A stretch of DNA of 64,000 nucleotides, taken from positions 38,477-102,476 of the forward strand of contig DASVNK010000048.1 of the NCBI GenBank assembly GCA_036383895.1, given 5' to 3'. Of the stretch, positions 51,417 to 60,125 are shown in pieces. Source of the DNA: DASVNK01 sp036383895. GTDB lineage: Bacteria; Verrucomicrobiota; Verrucomicrobiia; Limisphaerales; SXQI01. Numbering within the stretch: the first letter of the stretch is position 1; the number at the start of each line of letters is the position of its first letter. The notes under the pieces were generated by a model. The model was not told the DNA's origin and made no database searches. It saw only the letters and a list, made by a program, of their open reading frames with translations. Position numbers and translations under genes: made by a program.

Positions 51417-52400
51417 ATGCAAATTTTTCGGATTTTGCTGGCGGTAGCGGTTTTTTCTTTTCTGCCCTTGGCGGGGTTTTCCGCCGATGGCGCAGTATCC
51501 ACCAACGCCACACATGGCCGTAATCTAGAGGGCACACCCGCCCAGGCGCATACTGAAGCGCATGGCGAACATAGCGGTTTGCCGCTCTACGCCGTTCCCC
51601 TCGTGGATCTCGGTTTCCTGAAAATTACCAACTCCATGGTGGTCACCTGGATCGTTGCGATCCTGCTCATCATCTTCGCGCAACGCGCTACTCGAAACAT
51701 CAAGCGTATCCCAGAAGGTTCGCAGAATTTCTGGGAATGGCTGGTCGAAAGTCTCTATTTATTTCTCGAAGGCATCATCGGCCACGATCTGGTGAAGAAA
51801 ACGTTTTGGTTCTTCGCCACGATTTTCATCATGATTCTCGCGTGCAACTGGTTTGGCCTTATTCCGGGAGTGGGTTCCGTCGGTTGGGGAACTCCGGGGG
51901 CCGATGGGAAACTCCATCACATTTCTGATCCGATTTTCCGCGGTGCCAATGCGGACATGAACATGACGCTGGCAATGTCCATGGTGTTCTTTGTTTGCTG
52001 GACGGTTTGGGCGCTTCAAGCGAATGGTCCGGGCGGATTCCTCCTGCACATTTTCGGTCCAAAGGGGGACACGACCGGCGCACTGAAAGTGCTGATGATC
52101 GCCGTTTTCGTGCTGGTCGGTGTGCTGGAAGTGGTTTCGATTTTGTTCCGACCTATTTCACTGAGCTTCCGCTTGTTTGGGAATATTTTTGCGGGCGAAA
52201 ATATGTTGGAGGCCATGGCGGTGTTAGTGCCGTGGTTAGGGTGGTTGATCCCAATTCCGTTTTATTTCATGGAGTTGCTGGTGGGCGTGGTGCAGGCGCT
52301 GGTGTTCATGTTGCTGACTGCGGTATTTACGCTGCTCATCTGCCAGCACGACGATGAGCACGCGCACGGACATGGTCACGGCGCAGTTCCGCAGCATTAA
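51417..52400 (+). CDS. atpB: ATP synthase F0 subunit a
   Basis: The 327-residue subunit a forms the proton half-channels. Membrane helices lie at about 72-90, 130-150, 182-202, 224-245, and two late ones at 262-310. The essential Arg is Arg252 in SLSFRLFGNIFAGENM. The N-terminus carries a signal-like hydrophobic stretch and a His/Glu segment (TEAHGEHSG). The C-terminus ends in a His-rich tail (HDDEHAHGHGHGAVPQH). The first gene of the operon atpBEFHAGDC. Length is longer than E. coli AtpB. Confidence 0.94.
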   Translation: MQIFRILLAVAVFSFLPLAGFSADGAVSTNATHGRNLEGTPAQAHTEAHGEHSGLPLYAVPLVDLGFLKITNSMVVTWIVAILLIIFAQRATRNIKRIPEGSQNFWEWLVESLYLFLEGIIGHDLVKKTFWFFATIFIMILACNWFGLIPGVGSVGWGTPGADGKLHHISDPIFRGANADMNMTLAMSMVFFVCWTVWALQANGPGGFLLHIFGPKGDTTGALKVLMIAVFVLVGVLEVVSILFRPISLSFRLFGNIFAGENMLEAMAVLVPWLGWLIPIPFYFMELLVGVVQALVFMLLTAVFTLLICQHDDEHAHGHGHGAVPQH

Positions 52401-52475
52401 AATTTAGAATTTCAGCGGTCAGACGGTGCCAAGAGTGCCGGGGCCGCTGATCACAAAACGAAAGAACTAGATAAT

Positions 52476-52691
52476 ATGTTAATGCCCATGCTAGCTGAAG
52501 TTACCGGTAACATACACGTGGCCGCGGCCGCCGCAGGCGCTGCGATCGGTGTAGGTTTGATCGGTATGAGAGCTTCTGAAGCGGTCGGCCGCAATCCGGG
52601 CGCAGCGACGAAGATCCTCGTTCAGGCGATTTTGAGCACTGCCTTCGCAGAAGGTATCGTGTTCTTCGCCATCTTCCTCGTGCAGAAGTAG
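52476..52691 (+). CDS. atpE: ATP synthase F0 subunit c
   Basis: The 71-residue hairpin subunit has helix 1 GAAIGVGLIG with the Gly-motif, polar loop RNPGAATK, and helix 2 with the ion-binding carboxylate Glu59 (STAFAEGIVFFAIF). No Gln stands at the Na+-site position in helix 1, so proton use is more likely. The c-ring copy number cannot be told. The next gene follows after a strong hairpin. Confidence 0.95.
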   Translation: MLMPMLAEVTGNIHVAAAAAGAAIGVGLIGMRASEAVGRNPGAATKILVQAILSTAFAEGIVFFAIFLVQK

Positions 52692-52699
52692 TTCTTGAT

Positions 52700-52721
52700 G
52701 GGTGCAGCTTCGGCTGCACCC
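52700..52721 (+). other. UUCG hairpin between atpE and atpF
   Basis: GGGTGCAGC (52700-52708) pairs perfectly with GCTGCACCC (52713-52721) around a TTCG tetraloop, 9 bases after the atpE stop. TTTAATTT follows, so partial termination or 3'-end protection of the upstream message is plausible. Confidence 0.7.
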
Positions 52722-52740
52722 TTTAATTTATTTCGAGATT

Positions 52741-53298
52741 ATGACAGAGTATTTGATCTTGGCAGCGACCACCGCCGCCGCCGACGAGGGTGGGATGATT
52801 GGCGCTACTGCAAAAGCGTTCGGTGCAAACTGGCAGTTGTTCATTTCGCAGGTCATCAGCTTTTTGATCGTCGCCTTTTTGTTGCACCGTTTCGCTTACA
52901 AGCCTGTGTTGAAGGTGCTGGAACAGCGCCGCCAGGAGATCGCGCAGGGGCTTGCCAACGCCGACCAGATTAAGAAGCAACTGGCAGAAGCGGAAGCATC
53001 GCGTCAAAAAACACTCGCGGATGCAAATTCGCAGGCGAATAAATTGATCGAGGAGGCGCGCTCCGTTGCCGCGAAAGTGCAAGAGCAGGAAACGCAGCGG
53101 GCCATTGCTGCTGCCGAGCAGATCATTGCGAAAGCGCGTGAAGCGGCGGCGTTGGATCATCAGAGGATGTTGCAGGAGTTGCGCCGGGAAGTCGGTCAGC
53201 TCGTCGTCCGCACGACGGCGCAGGTTGCTGGCAAAGTGCTGACGGCGGAGGACCAGAAGCGGCTGGTGGACGAGACGAACAAGCAGTTGGCTGCATAA
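52741..53298 (+). CDS. atpF: ATP synthase F0 subunit b
   Basis: The 185-residue subunit b has an N-terminal short segment and membrane helix (LFISQVISFLIVAFLLHRF, about 30-50). The long helical stalk follows (VLKVLEQRRQEIAQGLANADQIKKQLAEAEASRQKTL and onwards) and ends near LTAEDQKRLVDETNKQLAA. It forms the peripheral stator. I chose the ATG at 52741; an upstream start at 52702 would begin inside the hairpin arm. Confidence 0.9.
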   Translation: MTEYLILAATTAAADEGGMIGATAKAFGANWQLFISQVISFLIVAFLLHRFAYKPVLKVLEQRRQEIAQGLANADQIKKQLAEAEASRQKTLADANSQANKLIEEARSVAAKVQEQETQRAIAAAEQIIAKAREAAALDHQRMLQELRREVGQLVVRTTAQVAGKVLTAEDQKRLVDETNKQLAA

Positions 53299-53314
53299 TT
53301 TAGCTTTTCGCCGA

Positions 53315-53707
53315 ATGAAGATGACCAAACAATCGCGGCGGGACGCGAAGCAGCTTTTCCGATCCACCCTGGTAAATGGGGTGATGGACGAGGGGCGGGT
53401 GCGTTCCGTGGTGCAGAAAGTTTTAGAGCAAAAGCCGCGCGGTTATCTCGCGATTCTAGGTCACCTCACACGATTGGTGAAGCTGGAGCAAGACCGCCGT
53501 GCCGCGAAAGTGGAGAGTGCAGTCTCATTGACTCCCGAACAGCAGAGCGGTGTGGCGGCGAATTTGCATCGGCTTTACGGACATGGATTGAACCTGTCGT
53601 TCCAAGTGAATCCGGCCCTGGTGGGCGGGTTGCGCGTGCGCGTGGGGAGCGATGTTTACGATGGGAGCGTGGCCGCGCGATTGCAGGAGTTGGAAGAGAG
53701 TTTTTAG
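53315..53707 (+). CDS. atpH: ATP synthase F1 subunit delta (short form)
   Basis: The 130-residue protein has the C-terminal half of delta (VESAVSLTPEQQSGVAANLHRLYG, NPALVGGLRVRVGSDVYDGSVAARLQEL). The N-terminal helical bundle is compressed to ~65 residues rather than the usual ~105. Delta connects the b stalk to the top of F1. Gene order between atpF and atpA confirms identity. No second delta or fused b-delta gene is seen, so the short form must serve. Confidence 0.85.
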   Translation: MKMTKQSRRDAKQLFRSTLVNGVMDEGRVRSVVQKVLEQKPRGYLAILGHLTRLVKLEQDRRAAKVESAVSLTPEQQSGVAANLHRLYGHGLNLSFQVNPALVGGLRVRVGSDVYDGSVAARLQELEESF

Positions 53708-53732
53708 AATTTTAACCTGAGTTTCATATTAG

Positions 53733-55265
53733 ATGAGCACCTTACTACAAGAAATTGAATCGCAGATCAGCGGCGTCAAAGCGGGCGTTGCGAAACAAAA
53801 TGTCGGGGTCGTGCGCGAAATCGGCGACGGTGTGGCCAAGATCGAAGGGCTGACCGACGCGATGTTGAACGAGATGCTCGATTTCGGCAACGGCGTGGTC
53901 GGCCTGGCGCTGAACCTGGAAGAAACCGAAGTCGGCGCGATTATTCTCGGCGATTACACTTCGATTCGCGAAGGGCAAGAAGTGCGCACGACCGGTAAGC
54001 TGCTGCAGGTGCCTGTCGGCAAAGGATTGCTCGGACGCGTGGTGAACGCTCTTGGCCAGCCGCTCGACGGAAAAGGGCCGATCAAAAGCGAGACGGCGTA
54101 TCCGGTGGAAAAAATCGCTCCCGGCATCATTCGCCGCAAATCGGTGAGCCAACCGCTGCAAACCGGCATCATGGCGGTGGACGCGATGATCCCGATCGGG
54201 CGCGGTCAGCGTGAATTGATCATCGGCGACCGTTCCACTGGGAAAACGACCATCGGCATCGACACAATCATTAGTAACGCGCGTTTGAATCGCGCGGCTG
54301 AAGAACGCGGCGACAAGGATTATCGCCCGCTTTACTCCATCTACGTCGCGATTGGCCAGAAGCAATCGAACATCGCGCGCGTGATCGCGGCCCTCGAAAA
54401 AGAAGGGGCGATGCCCTACACGATCGTGATTGCGGCGAGCGCTTCGGATTCTGCCACAAACCAATACCTGGTGCCGTTCGCCGGCGCAGCGATGGGTGAA
54501 TGGTTCATGGATAATGGGATGGATGCGTTGATTATCTATGACGATCTTTCCAAGCACGCAGTGGCATATCGCCAGGTGTCGCTGGTATTGAAACGTCCGT
54601 CAGGTCGCGAAGCATATCCTGGTGACGTGTTCTATCTCCACAGCCGCTTGCTAGAACGTTCCGCGCGCGTGGGCGAAAAGTTTGGTAACGGATCTTTGAC
54701 TGCGCTGCCAATCATTGAAACGCAGGCGGGCGACGTGTCCGCCTACATCCCGACGAACGTTATTTCGATCACGGACGGCCAGATCTACCTGGAAACGGAC
54801 TTGTTCTACCAGGGCGTTCGTCCTGCGGTATCCGTCGGTTTGTCCGTGTCACGCGTCGGTTCCGCGGCGCAGATCAAAGCGATGAAACAAGTCGCGGGTC
54901 GCATCAAACTGGATCTCGCGCAGTTTCGCGAATTGGCGGCGTTTGCGCAGTTCGGTTCAGACCTCGACGCGAAAACGCAGGCACAACTCGAGCGCGGAAA
55001 ACGCATCGTGGAAGTCTTTAAGCAGCCGCAATACAACCCGATTCCCGTCGAAGTGCAGGCCGCCATCCTTTGGACCGTCCAAAACGGTCACATGGATGAT
55101 GTGCCCGTGGAGAAGATTAAAGATTTCCAAGGGAAACTGACGGACTACCTGATCACCCGCAAAGCAAACCTCCTTGGAACGGTGACGAAGGAGAAGGCGC
55201 TGAGCGACGCTACGATTGCTGATTTGAAAGCTGCGGTTACGGAGTTCAAGCAGACCTATAAGTAA
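53733..55265 (+). CDS. atpA: ATP synthase F1 subunit alpha
   Basis: The 510-residue regulatory/non-catalytic subunit shows VREIGDGVAKIEGL near 27-40, Walker A GDRSTGKT at 165-172 (most bacterial alphas have GDRQTGKT), and PGDVFYLHSRLLERSARV near 294. The remainder is ordinary. A 14-base perfect hairpin directly follows its stop codon. Confidence 0.96.
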   Translation: MSTLLQEIESQISGVKAGVAKQNVGVVREIGDGVAKIEGLTDAMLNEMLDFGNGVVGLALNLEETEVGAIILGDYTSIREGQEVRTTGKLLQVPVGKGLLGRVVNALGQPLDGKGPIKSETAYPVEKIAPGIIRRKSVSQPLQTGIMAVDAMIPIGRGQRELIIGDRSTGKTTIGIDTIISNARLNRAAEERGDKDYRPLYSIYVAIGQKQSNIARVIAALEKEGAMPYTIVIAASASDSATNQYLVPFAGAAMGEWFMDNGMDALIIYDDLSKHAVAYRQVSLVLKRPSGREAYPGDVFYLHSRLLERSARVGEKFGNGSLTALPIIETQAGDVSAYIPTNVISITDGQIYLETDLFYQGVRPAVSVGLSVSRVGSAAQIKAMKQVAGRIKLDLAQFRELAAFAQFGSDLDAKTQAQLERGKRIVEVFKQPQYNPIPVEVQAAILWTVQNGHMDDVPVEKIKDFQGKLTDYLITRKANLLGTVTKEKALSDATIADLKAAVTEFKQTYK

Positions 55266-55294
55266 GTTTGAAGTCGCAATTTGCGACTTCAAAC
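55266..55294 (+). other. Long perfect hairpin between atpA and atpG
   Basis: GTTTGAAGTCGCAA (55266-55279) is followed by its exact complement TTGCGACTTCAAAC (55281-55294), giving at least a 12-base stem with a five-base AATTT loop. No T-run follows, so it is not a terminator. It starts right after the atpA stop codon, 60 bases before atpG. Confidence 0.7.
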
Positions 55295-55354
55295 GCGTAA
55301 CTAGTTTCAGAGTAGCTCCTTAGGGAAAAGATGGAAACTGTAGGTATTTGATAA

Positions 55355-56236
55355 ATGCCAAGCACACGCGACATACGCCGGCGGATTAAGTCGGTCAAAA
55401 ACACAGCGCAGATTACCAAGGCGATGCAAATGGTGGCGGCGTCGAAGATGCGCAAGGCGCAGCAATCGGCGCTGGCGGGACGGCCGTACGCGACATTGAT
55501 GAACACGGTGCTCGCGCAAGTGACGGCGAATGCCGGTGACTTTTCGCATCCGTTGTTGGAGAAGCGCGATGTGCAGAGGCGCGCAGTGATTGTGGTAAGC
55601 AGCGACAAAGGCTTGGCCGGAGCGCTGAATAGCAACCTGCTGCGCGAAGTGTCGAAGTTCGACCGAAACACAACGACGTTTATTGCGGCCGGGCGGAAAG
55701 GGTCGCAGTTCATCGCGCGCACGCAGCGGAAACTGGCAGCGGAGTTCAGCTATAAAGACTCCCCGACGTTCAGCGAAGCGCGGGCGATTTCCCGCTTCGC
55801 GCAGGACATGTTCCTGAAAGGGGAAGTCGATCAGGTGGATGTGCTGTTCACGAATTTCATCAATACGCTGACGCAAAAGCCGGAAGTGCGGCCGTTGCTG
55901 CCGGTGGGCGAAATTCGCGGCTTCAGCGTAGGCGTGGAAGGTGAGGCGACCGGCGAGGAGCTTGTGACCGGTGCGACTGAATATTTGTTTGAACCCGGCC
56001 CGGCGGATGTGTTCGGTTCTTTGCTCCCGCACTATTTGAACTTCCAAGTCTTTCAGATTCTAATGGAAGCGAAAGCTTCAGAACATAGCGCGCGCATGGT
56101 GGCGATGAAGAACGCGACCGACAATGCGAAGCAGCTCATCAAGGATCTCACGCTCGAATACAACAAACTGCGCCAGGCGAACATCACCAAAGAATTGCTC
56201 GAAATCACCAGTGCAACCATGGCCATGGGCCAGTAA
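55355..56236 (+). CDS. atpG: ATP synthase F1 subunit gamma
   Basis: The 293-residue rotor shaft opens STRDIRRRIKSVKNTAQITKAMQMVAASKMRKAQ, the universal gamma N-terminal helix. It ends in the C-terminal helix (SARMVAMKNATDNAKQLIKDLTLEYNKLRQANITKELLEI). The Rossmann-like middle domain contains VVSSDKGLAGALNSNLL. Length and order are standard. Confidence 0.95.
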   Translation: MPSTRDIRRRIKSVKNTAQITKAMQMVAASKMRKAQQSALAGRPYATLMNTVLAQVTANAGDFSHPLLEKRDVQRRAVIVVSSDKGLAGALNSNLLREVSKFDRNTTTFIAAGRKGSQFIARTQRKLAAEFSYKDSPTFSEARAISRFAQDMFLKGEVDQVDVLFTNFINTLTQKPEVRPLLPVGEIRGFSVGVEGEATGEELVTGATEYLFEPGPADVFGSLLPHYLNFQVFQILMEAKASEHSARMVAMKNATDNAKQLIKDLTLEYNKLRQANITKELLEITSATMAMGQ

Positions 56237-56251
56237 GAAAGAATTTAATCG

Positions 56252-57703
56252 ATGAACAAAGGTAAAATTGTGCAGGTCATCGGACCGGTGGTGGACGTGG
56301 AGTTCACGGGCCAGCTGCCGTCCATTTTCAATGCGTTGACGGTTGAGTACAACTTTCAAGGCACACCCACCCGGCTGACGCTCGAGGTGCAGCAGCATCT
56401 CGGTGACAACTGGGTGCGCGCGGTGGCGATGTCTACCACCGACGGTTTAAAGCGCGGCATGGAAGTCACCGACAACGGAGCGCCAATCTCCATGCCGGTG
56501 GGCGAAGCGGTGATGGGGCGCGTGTTCGACGTGACCGGCGCTCCCGTGGACGAACAGGGACCGGTGAAAGCAGACAAGTATCTGCCGATTCACCGCGCGG
56601 CACCGCCGCTCGTCGATCAATCGACCAGCCCGCAGGTGTTGACCACCGGTATCAAAGTTATCGATTTGATCTGCCCGTTCTTGAAGGGTGGTAAAGTGGG
56701 TGCGTTCGGTGGTGCGGGTGTCGGCAAGACGGTCGTCATCATGGAATTGATCAACAACATCGCGAAGCTGCACGGCGGTATCTCGATGTTCGCGGGCGTG
56801 GGCGAACGCACGCGTGAGGGCAACGACCTTTACAACGAAATGATCGAATCGAAGGTCATTAAAGTTGAAGAAGACGAGAAGGGCCACGCCAAGAAAGGCC
56901 CAAACGGGTTGCCGATCCTGAAGCCCGGTTCACGTATCGGACTGGTTTACGGCCAGATGAACGAACCTCCAGGCGCGCGTCTGCGCGTCGCGCTGTCGGC
57001 TCTCGCGGTGACGGAATATTTCCGCGACGAGAAGAACCAGGACGTGTTGCTGTTCATCGACAACATTTTCCGGTTCTCCCAAGCGGGATCTGAAGTGTCT
57101 GCGCTCCTCGGCCGCACACCGAGCGCGGTCGGTTACCAGCCGACGCTCGCGGCGGAAATGGGTGACCTGCAGGAACGCATTACCTCGACCAAGAAAGGTT
57201 CGATCACCTCGTTCCAGGCGGTGTACGTGCCTGCGGACGATTTGACCGACCCGGCACCGGCGACCACGTTCGCGCACTTGGATGCGACGATCGTGCTGGA
57301 ACGTTCTATTGCTGAGTTGGGCATCTTCCCCGCGGTTGATCCGCTCGCGTCTAACTCGCGCGCGCTCACTCCAGAAATCGTCGGCCAGGAACATTACGAT
57401 GTGGCCCGTGGTGTGCAGAAAGTGCTGCAACGTTACAAAGACTTGCAGGACATCATCGCGATCCTCGGTATGGATGAGCTTTCGCCGGATGACAAGCTGA
57501 CGGTGTTCCGCGCGCGCAAGATTCAGCGCTTCTTGAGCCAGCCGTTCACAGTCGCGGAAATCTTCACCGGGCGTCCCGGAAAACAGGTCGACGTTGCGGA
57601 CACGGTGCGTGGCTTCAAGGAAATCCTGGAAGGCAAGCACGACGAAGTGGGTGAAGGTAACTTCTACATGCGCGGCAAGATCGAAGAGATCAAGGAAGCT
57701 TAA
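56252..57703 (+). CDS. atpD: ATP synthase F1 subunit beta
   Basis: The 483-residue catalytic subunit has Walker A GGAGVGKT at 153-160, the catalytic Glu185 in GERTREGND, YGQMNEPPGARLR and the DELSPDDKLTV segment. A charged insertion (KVEEDEKGHAKKGPNGLPIL, near 204-223) lies before the YGQMNEPPG motif and is longer than in E. coli. Both flanks are as in other F1 operons. Confidence 0.97.
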   Translation: MNKGKIVQVIGPVVDVEFTGQLPSIFNALTVEYNFQGTPTRLTLEVQQHLGDNWVRAVAMSTTDGLKRGMEVTDNGAPISMPVGEAVMGRVFDVTGAPVDEQGPVKADKYLPIHRAAPPLVDQSTSPQVLTTGIKVIDLICPFLKGGKVGAFGGAGVGKTVVIMELINNIAKLHGGISMFAGVGERTREGNDLYNEMIESKVIKVEEDEKGHAKKGPNGLPILKPGSRIGLVYGQMNEPPGARLRVALSALAVTEYFRDEKNQDVLLFIDNIFRFSQAGSEVSALLGRTPSAVGYQPTLAAEMGDLQERITSTKKGSITSFQAVYVPADDLTDPAPATTFAHLDATIVLERSIAELGIFPAVDPLASNSRALTPEIVGQEHYDVARGVQKVLQRYKDLQDIIAILGMDELSPDDKLTVFRARKIQRFLSQPFTVAEIFTGRPGKQVDVADTVRGFKEILEGKHDEVGEGNFYMRGKIEEIKEA

Positions 57704-57711
57704 GCCGATTT

Positions 57712-58128
57712 ATGGCAGCTACACTAAAGCTCGAAGTCGTCACTCCCGAGGCGATCACCTACTCCGAAGATGTGGATATGGTGACGCTGCCCGGAGTCGA
57801 AGGTGAGATGGGCATCTTCCCCATGCACGTGCCGCTCCTGACGCAGATCGTGCCGGGCGAAGTCGCCGTCCGGAAGAACGGGCAGGATTATTTTCTGGCG
57901 GTGGGCGAAGGGTTCGTGGAAATCACCGGGACTCGCGTCGCAATCCTTACCGACATGGCGATCAAAGCGGGCGACATCGACGAGGCGAAGGCTGAAGAAG
58001 CCCGCAAACGCGCCGAAGCTCGCCTCAGCGAGAGACTTTCGGATGAAGAAACGGCGAACGTGAGTGCGGCATTGGCGCATTCACTCGCGCAATTGAAAGT
58101 GAAGCGGCGCAATCGTCCTGGAATGTAA
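57712..58128 (+). CDS. atpC: ATP synthase F1 subunit epsilon
   Basis: The 138-residue protein has the beta-sandwich start LEVVTPEAITYSEDVDMVTLPGVEGEMGIFPMHVPLL and a helical C-terminus (AKAEEARKRAEARLSERLSDEETANV). It couples gamma to the c-ring and can inhibit hydrolysis. It is the last gene before the terminator at 58154. Confidence 0.94.
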   Translation: MAATLKLEVVTPEAITYSEDVDMVTLPGVEGEMGIFPMHVPLLTQIVPGEVAVRKNGQDYFLAVGEGFVEITGTRVAILTDMAIKAGDIDEAKAEEARKRAEARLSERLSDEETANVSAALAHSLAQLKVKRRNRPGM

Positions 58129-58153
58129 CGATTCAGAGTTCAAGCAGATTTCG

Positions 58154-58183
58154 AAGGACGTGAATAGCTTCACGTCCTTTTTT
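58154..58183 (+). terminator. Intrinsic terminator of the atp operon
   Basis: AAGGACGTGAA (58154-58164) pairs perfectly with TTCACGTCCTT (58169-58179) around a TAGC loop and runs into TTTTTT, 25 bases after the atpC stop. Confidence 0.9.
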
Positions 58184-58323
58184 ATTTCGCGTGGCCAACG
58201 CTCTAAGTGAGGTCCGAAGATAAGGGGCGCGCTCGGATTGTTCACCGGAGCGTGCCATGCTACTGTCGTGGCGAGGATGTATCGCTGGAAGCTAGCGCTG
58301 CTTCCAGAGCGCCGTAAAACATT

Positions 58324-58767
58324 GTGAGCGTATCAAAGAAGGTTCTGATCCATCGCTGGTTTGAGGAAGTCTGGAACAAGAAGAACGAAGCGGTTATCGA
58401 AGAGGTGATGGATCCGGAGGCCCTCATCTATGGGCTCAGCCAGGATCCAACCCGGGCGATCCGTGGCCCAAACGAATTTCGCCCATTCTGGAGAGCGTTC
58501 GTCACCGCATTTCCCGACCTCCAAATCGCCGTTGAATCTACCGTCGCCGAAGACGACAAAGTAGTCGCGCGTTGCGCCGTTCGCGGCACGCACAGCGGGG
58601 AAGGATTGGGCTTTCCGCCGACCGGCAAGCGTGTGCACATGAACGGCATTGTCATCGCCAACGTTCGTGACGGGCGAATCATCGAAGCCTGGAATAGTTT
58701 CGATTTTATGACGCTCTATTTGCAGTTAGGCATCATGAAGCTTCCCGGAGCGGAATCGAACGGCTAA
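58324..58767 (+). CDS. SnoaL-like ester cyclase family protein
   Basis: The 147-residue protein (GTG start) has the NTF2/SnoaL pattern: HRWFEEVWNKKNEAVIEEVM, FRPFWRAFVTAFPDLQIAVESTVAEDDKVVARCAVRGTHSGEGLG and IVIANVRDGRIIEAWNSFD. These small barrels are found in polyketide cyclases and many uncharacterised proteins. The active-site His/Asp identity cannot be fixed here. It lies after the atp terminator, so it is probably transcribed separately. Confidence 0.82.
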   Translation: MSVSKKVLIHRWFEEVWNKKNEAVIEEVMDPEALIYGLSQDPTRAIRGPNEFRPFWRAFVTAFPDLQIAVESTVAEDDKVVARCAVRGTHSGEGLGFPPTGKRVHMNGIVIANVRDGRIIEAWNSFDFMTLYLQLGIMKLPGAESNG

Positions 58768-58844
58768 GTTCAGAATCCTGATCTGAAAAGGCCTGTGCCT
58801 CAGGTCGAACCCGCAGGTCGGAAATCTACTTTCTACACCATTGT

Positions 58845-60125
58845 TCACCGGTCGTTTCTGGCTCGAGCCGCCGGCAAAAACTGAAACACTGCAGATATCC
58901 CCAACAGGAGAGTCGCAAAAATCCCAAGCCGTAAAATCACTCCTTTAAACGCCGCAAAGTGATCCACCTTCGGCACCTCACCCAGATACGAATTCACTGA
59001 CCAGCAATATCCAACCGCGATCGCCACGAGGAAAGGCACGACGCCGAATCGCTTTTTCGCGAGCAAGTCCGCAACAAGCACATTCGCCACCGTGACCGGC
59101 AACATCGCCCACATAAACCACGGCACCAATTGCGCCGAAACCCAAAGTTCCGATCGATTGAAATATAGAATCCGCAATGGCAATTCCGGTAACACTGTGC
59201 ACGCAAGCGCCCCCAGCAATCCAAGCGCGGCCGTCCCCGCCAGCGCCAGCGCGAATGAATTCGACCTCTGCCCCTTGGCCACGCTGCTCACAAGCTTCGG
59301 AAACATCACCGAAGCCATAGGCGTGGTCAGCGTCACCAAGCCTACTCCCACCATTGCCACTGCGCCGTAAAACGTCGATTGCTCCGAGGGGAAGTGCGCC
59401 TGGATGAAAACCACATCTGCATTCATTACCACCAGCACCGCACCCACTCCCGCGCTCAACGGCACAAGTCGCTTCAGCCACTCGCCCCACTTAAACTCCC
59501 CGCCCGCTTGAGCAAAAACTCTTCGCGACGGCCAAAATCCCGCGAACACCGCAGCCCCCAATCCCACGAACGCGCCGGCCAGCGCCCCGGTCGCGTGCCC
59601 CTTCAGCACCAATATTGCAACGGCAATCGCCACAAACCGCGCCGCACCGTTCAACAAAATCGAAATACCCAGCCACTTGAAATTCTGCAATCCCTGCACC
59701 ACTCCCTGCACCAGCGGCAGCAGCAATTGCCCCAGCACCAACCCCATCGTTAGCCACACCGCCCACGCGTTTGTGATTTTAAACGTCTCAACAATCTTCA
59801 CCTGCAGCGGCGCGCAAACCAGCAGCATCAAAAGCCAAACTCCGAGAACGCCTTTTGTAACGCTGCGTACTGTCTGCCCCAGCCGCAAACGATCCTCCTC
59901 CGTAATCGCCGCCGCCGCATCCTGCGCCATCACAATTTGCAATCCGGCCGCCCCAATCCCTAAGAGCATGAAGACCCGCAGCAGGCTGATGTAGATTCCC
60001 AACTCCGCAGTCGAAAGCTTCGCCAGCACCGGATAAACCGCGATCAGGAACCCGCCGCTCAATCCCGTCGCAATTACCATCCACCCGCTCTGCCGGAAAA
60101 ACGCCGCTTTGCTCTCCGCGCTCAC
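58845..60125 (-). CDS. Polysaccharide flippase-like MOP family membrane protein
   Basis: The 426-residue protein has about 12 hydrophobic segments and the MATE/Wzx-like layout: SGWMVIATGLSGGFLIAVYPVLAKLSTAELGIYISLL at the start, then LLPLVQGVVQGLQNFKWLGISILLNGAARFV. The family flips lipid-linked oligosaccharides. Its GTG start overlaps the stop of the glycosyltransferase upstream (GTGA), suggesting both build one exported glycan. No polymerase is adjacent. Confidence 0.8.
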   Translation of the reverse strand: MSAESKAAFFRQSGWMVIATGLSGGFLIAVYPVLAKLSTAELGIYISLLRVFMLLGIGAAGLQIVMAQDAAAAITEEDRLRLGQTVRSVTKGVLGVWLLMLLVCAPLQVKIVETFKITNAWAVWLTMGLVLGQLLLPLVQGVVQGLQNFKWLGISILLNGAARFVAIAVAILVLKGHATGALAGAFVGLGAAVFAGFWPSRRVFAQAGGEFKWGEWLKRLVPLSAGVGAVLVVMNADVVFIQAHFPSEQSTFYGAVAMVGVGLVTLTTPMASVMFPKLVSSVAKGQRSNSFALALAGTAALGLLGALACTVLPELPLRILYFNRSELWVSAQLVPWFMWAMLPVTVANVLVADLLAKKRFGVVPFLVAIAVGYCWSVNSYLGEVPKVDHFAAFKGVILRLGIFATLLLGISAVFQFLPAARARNDR

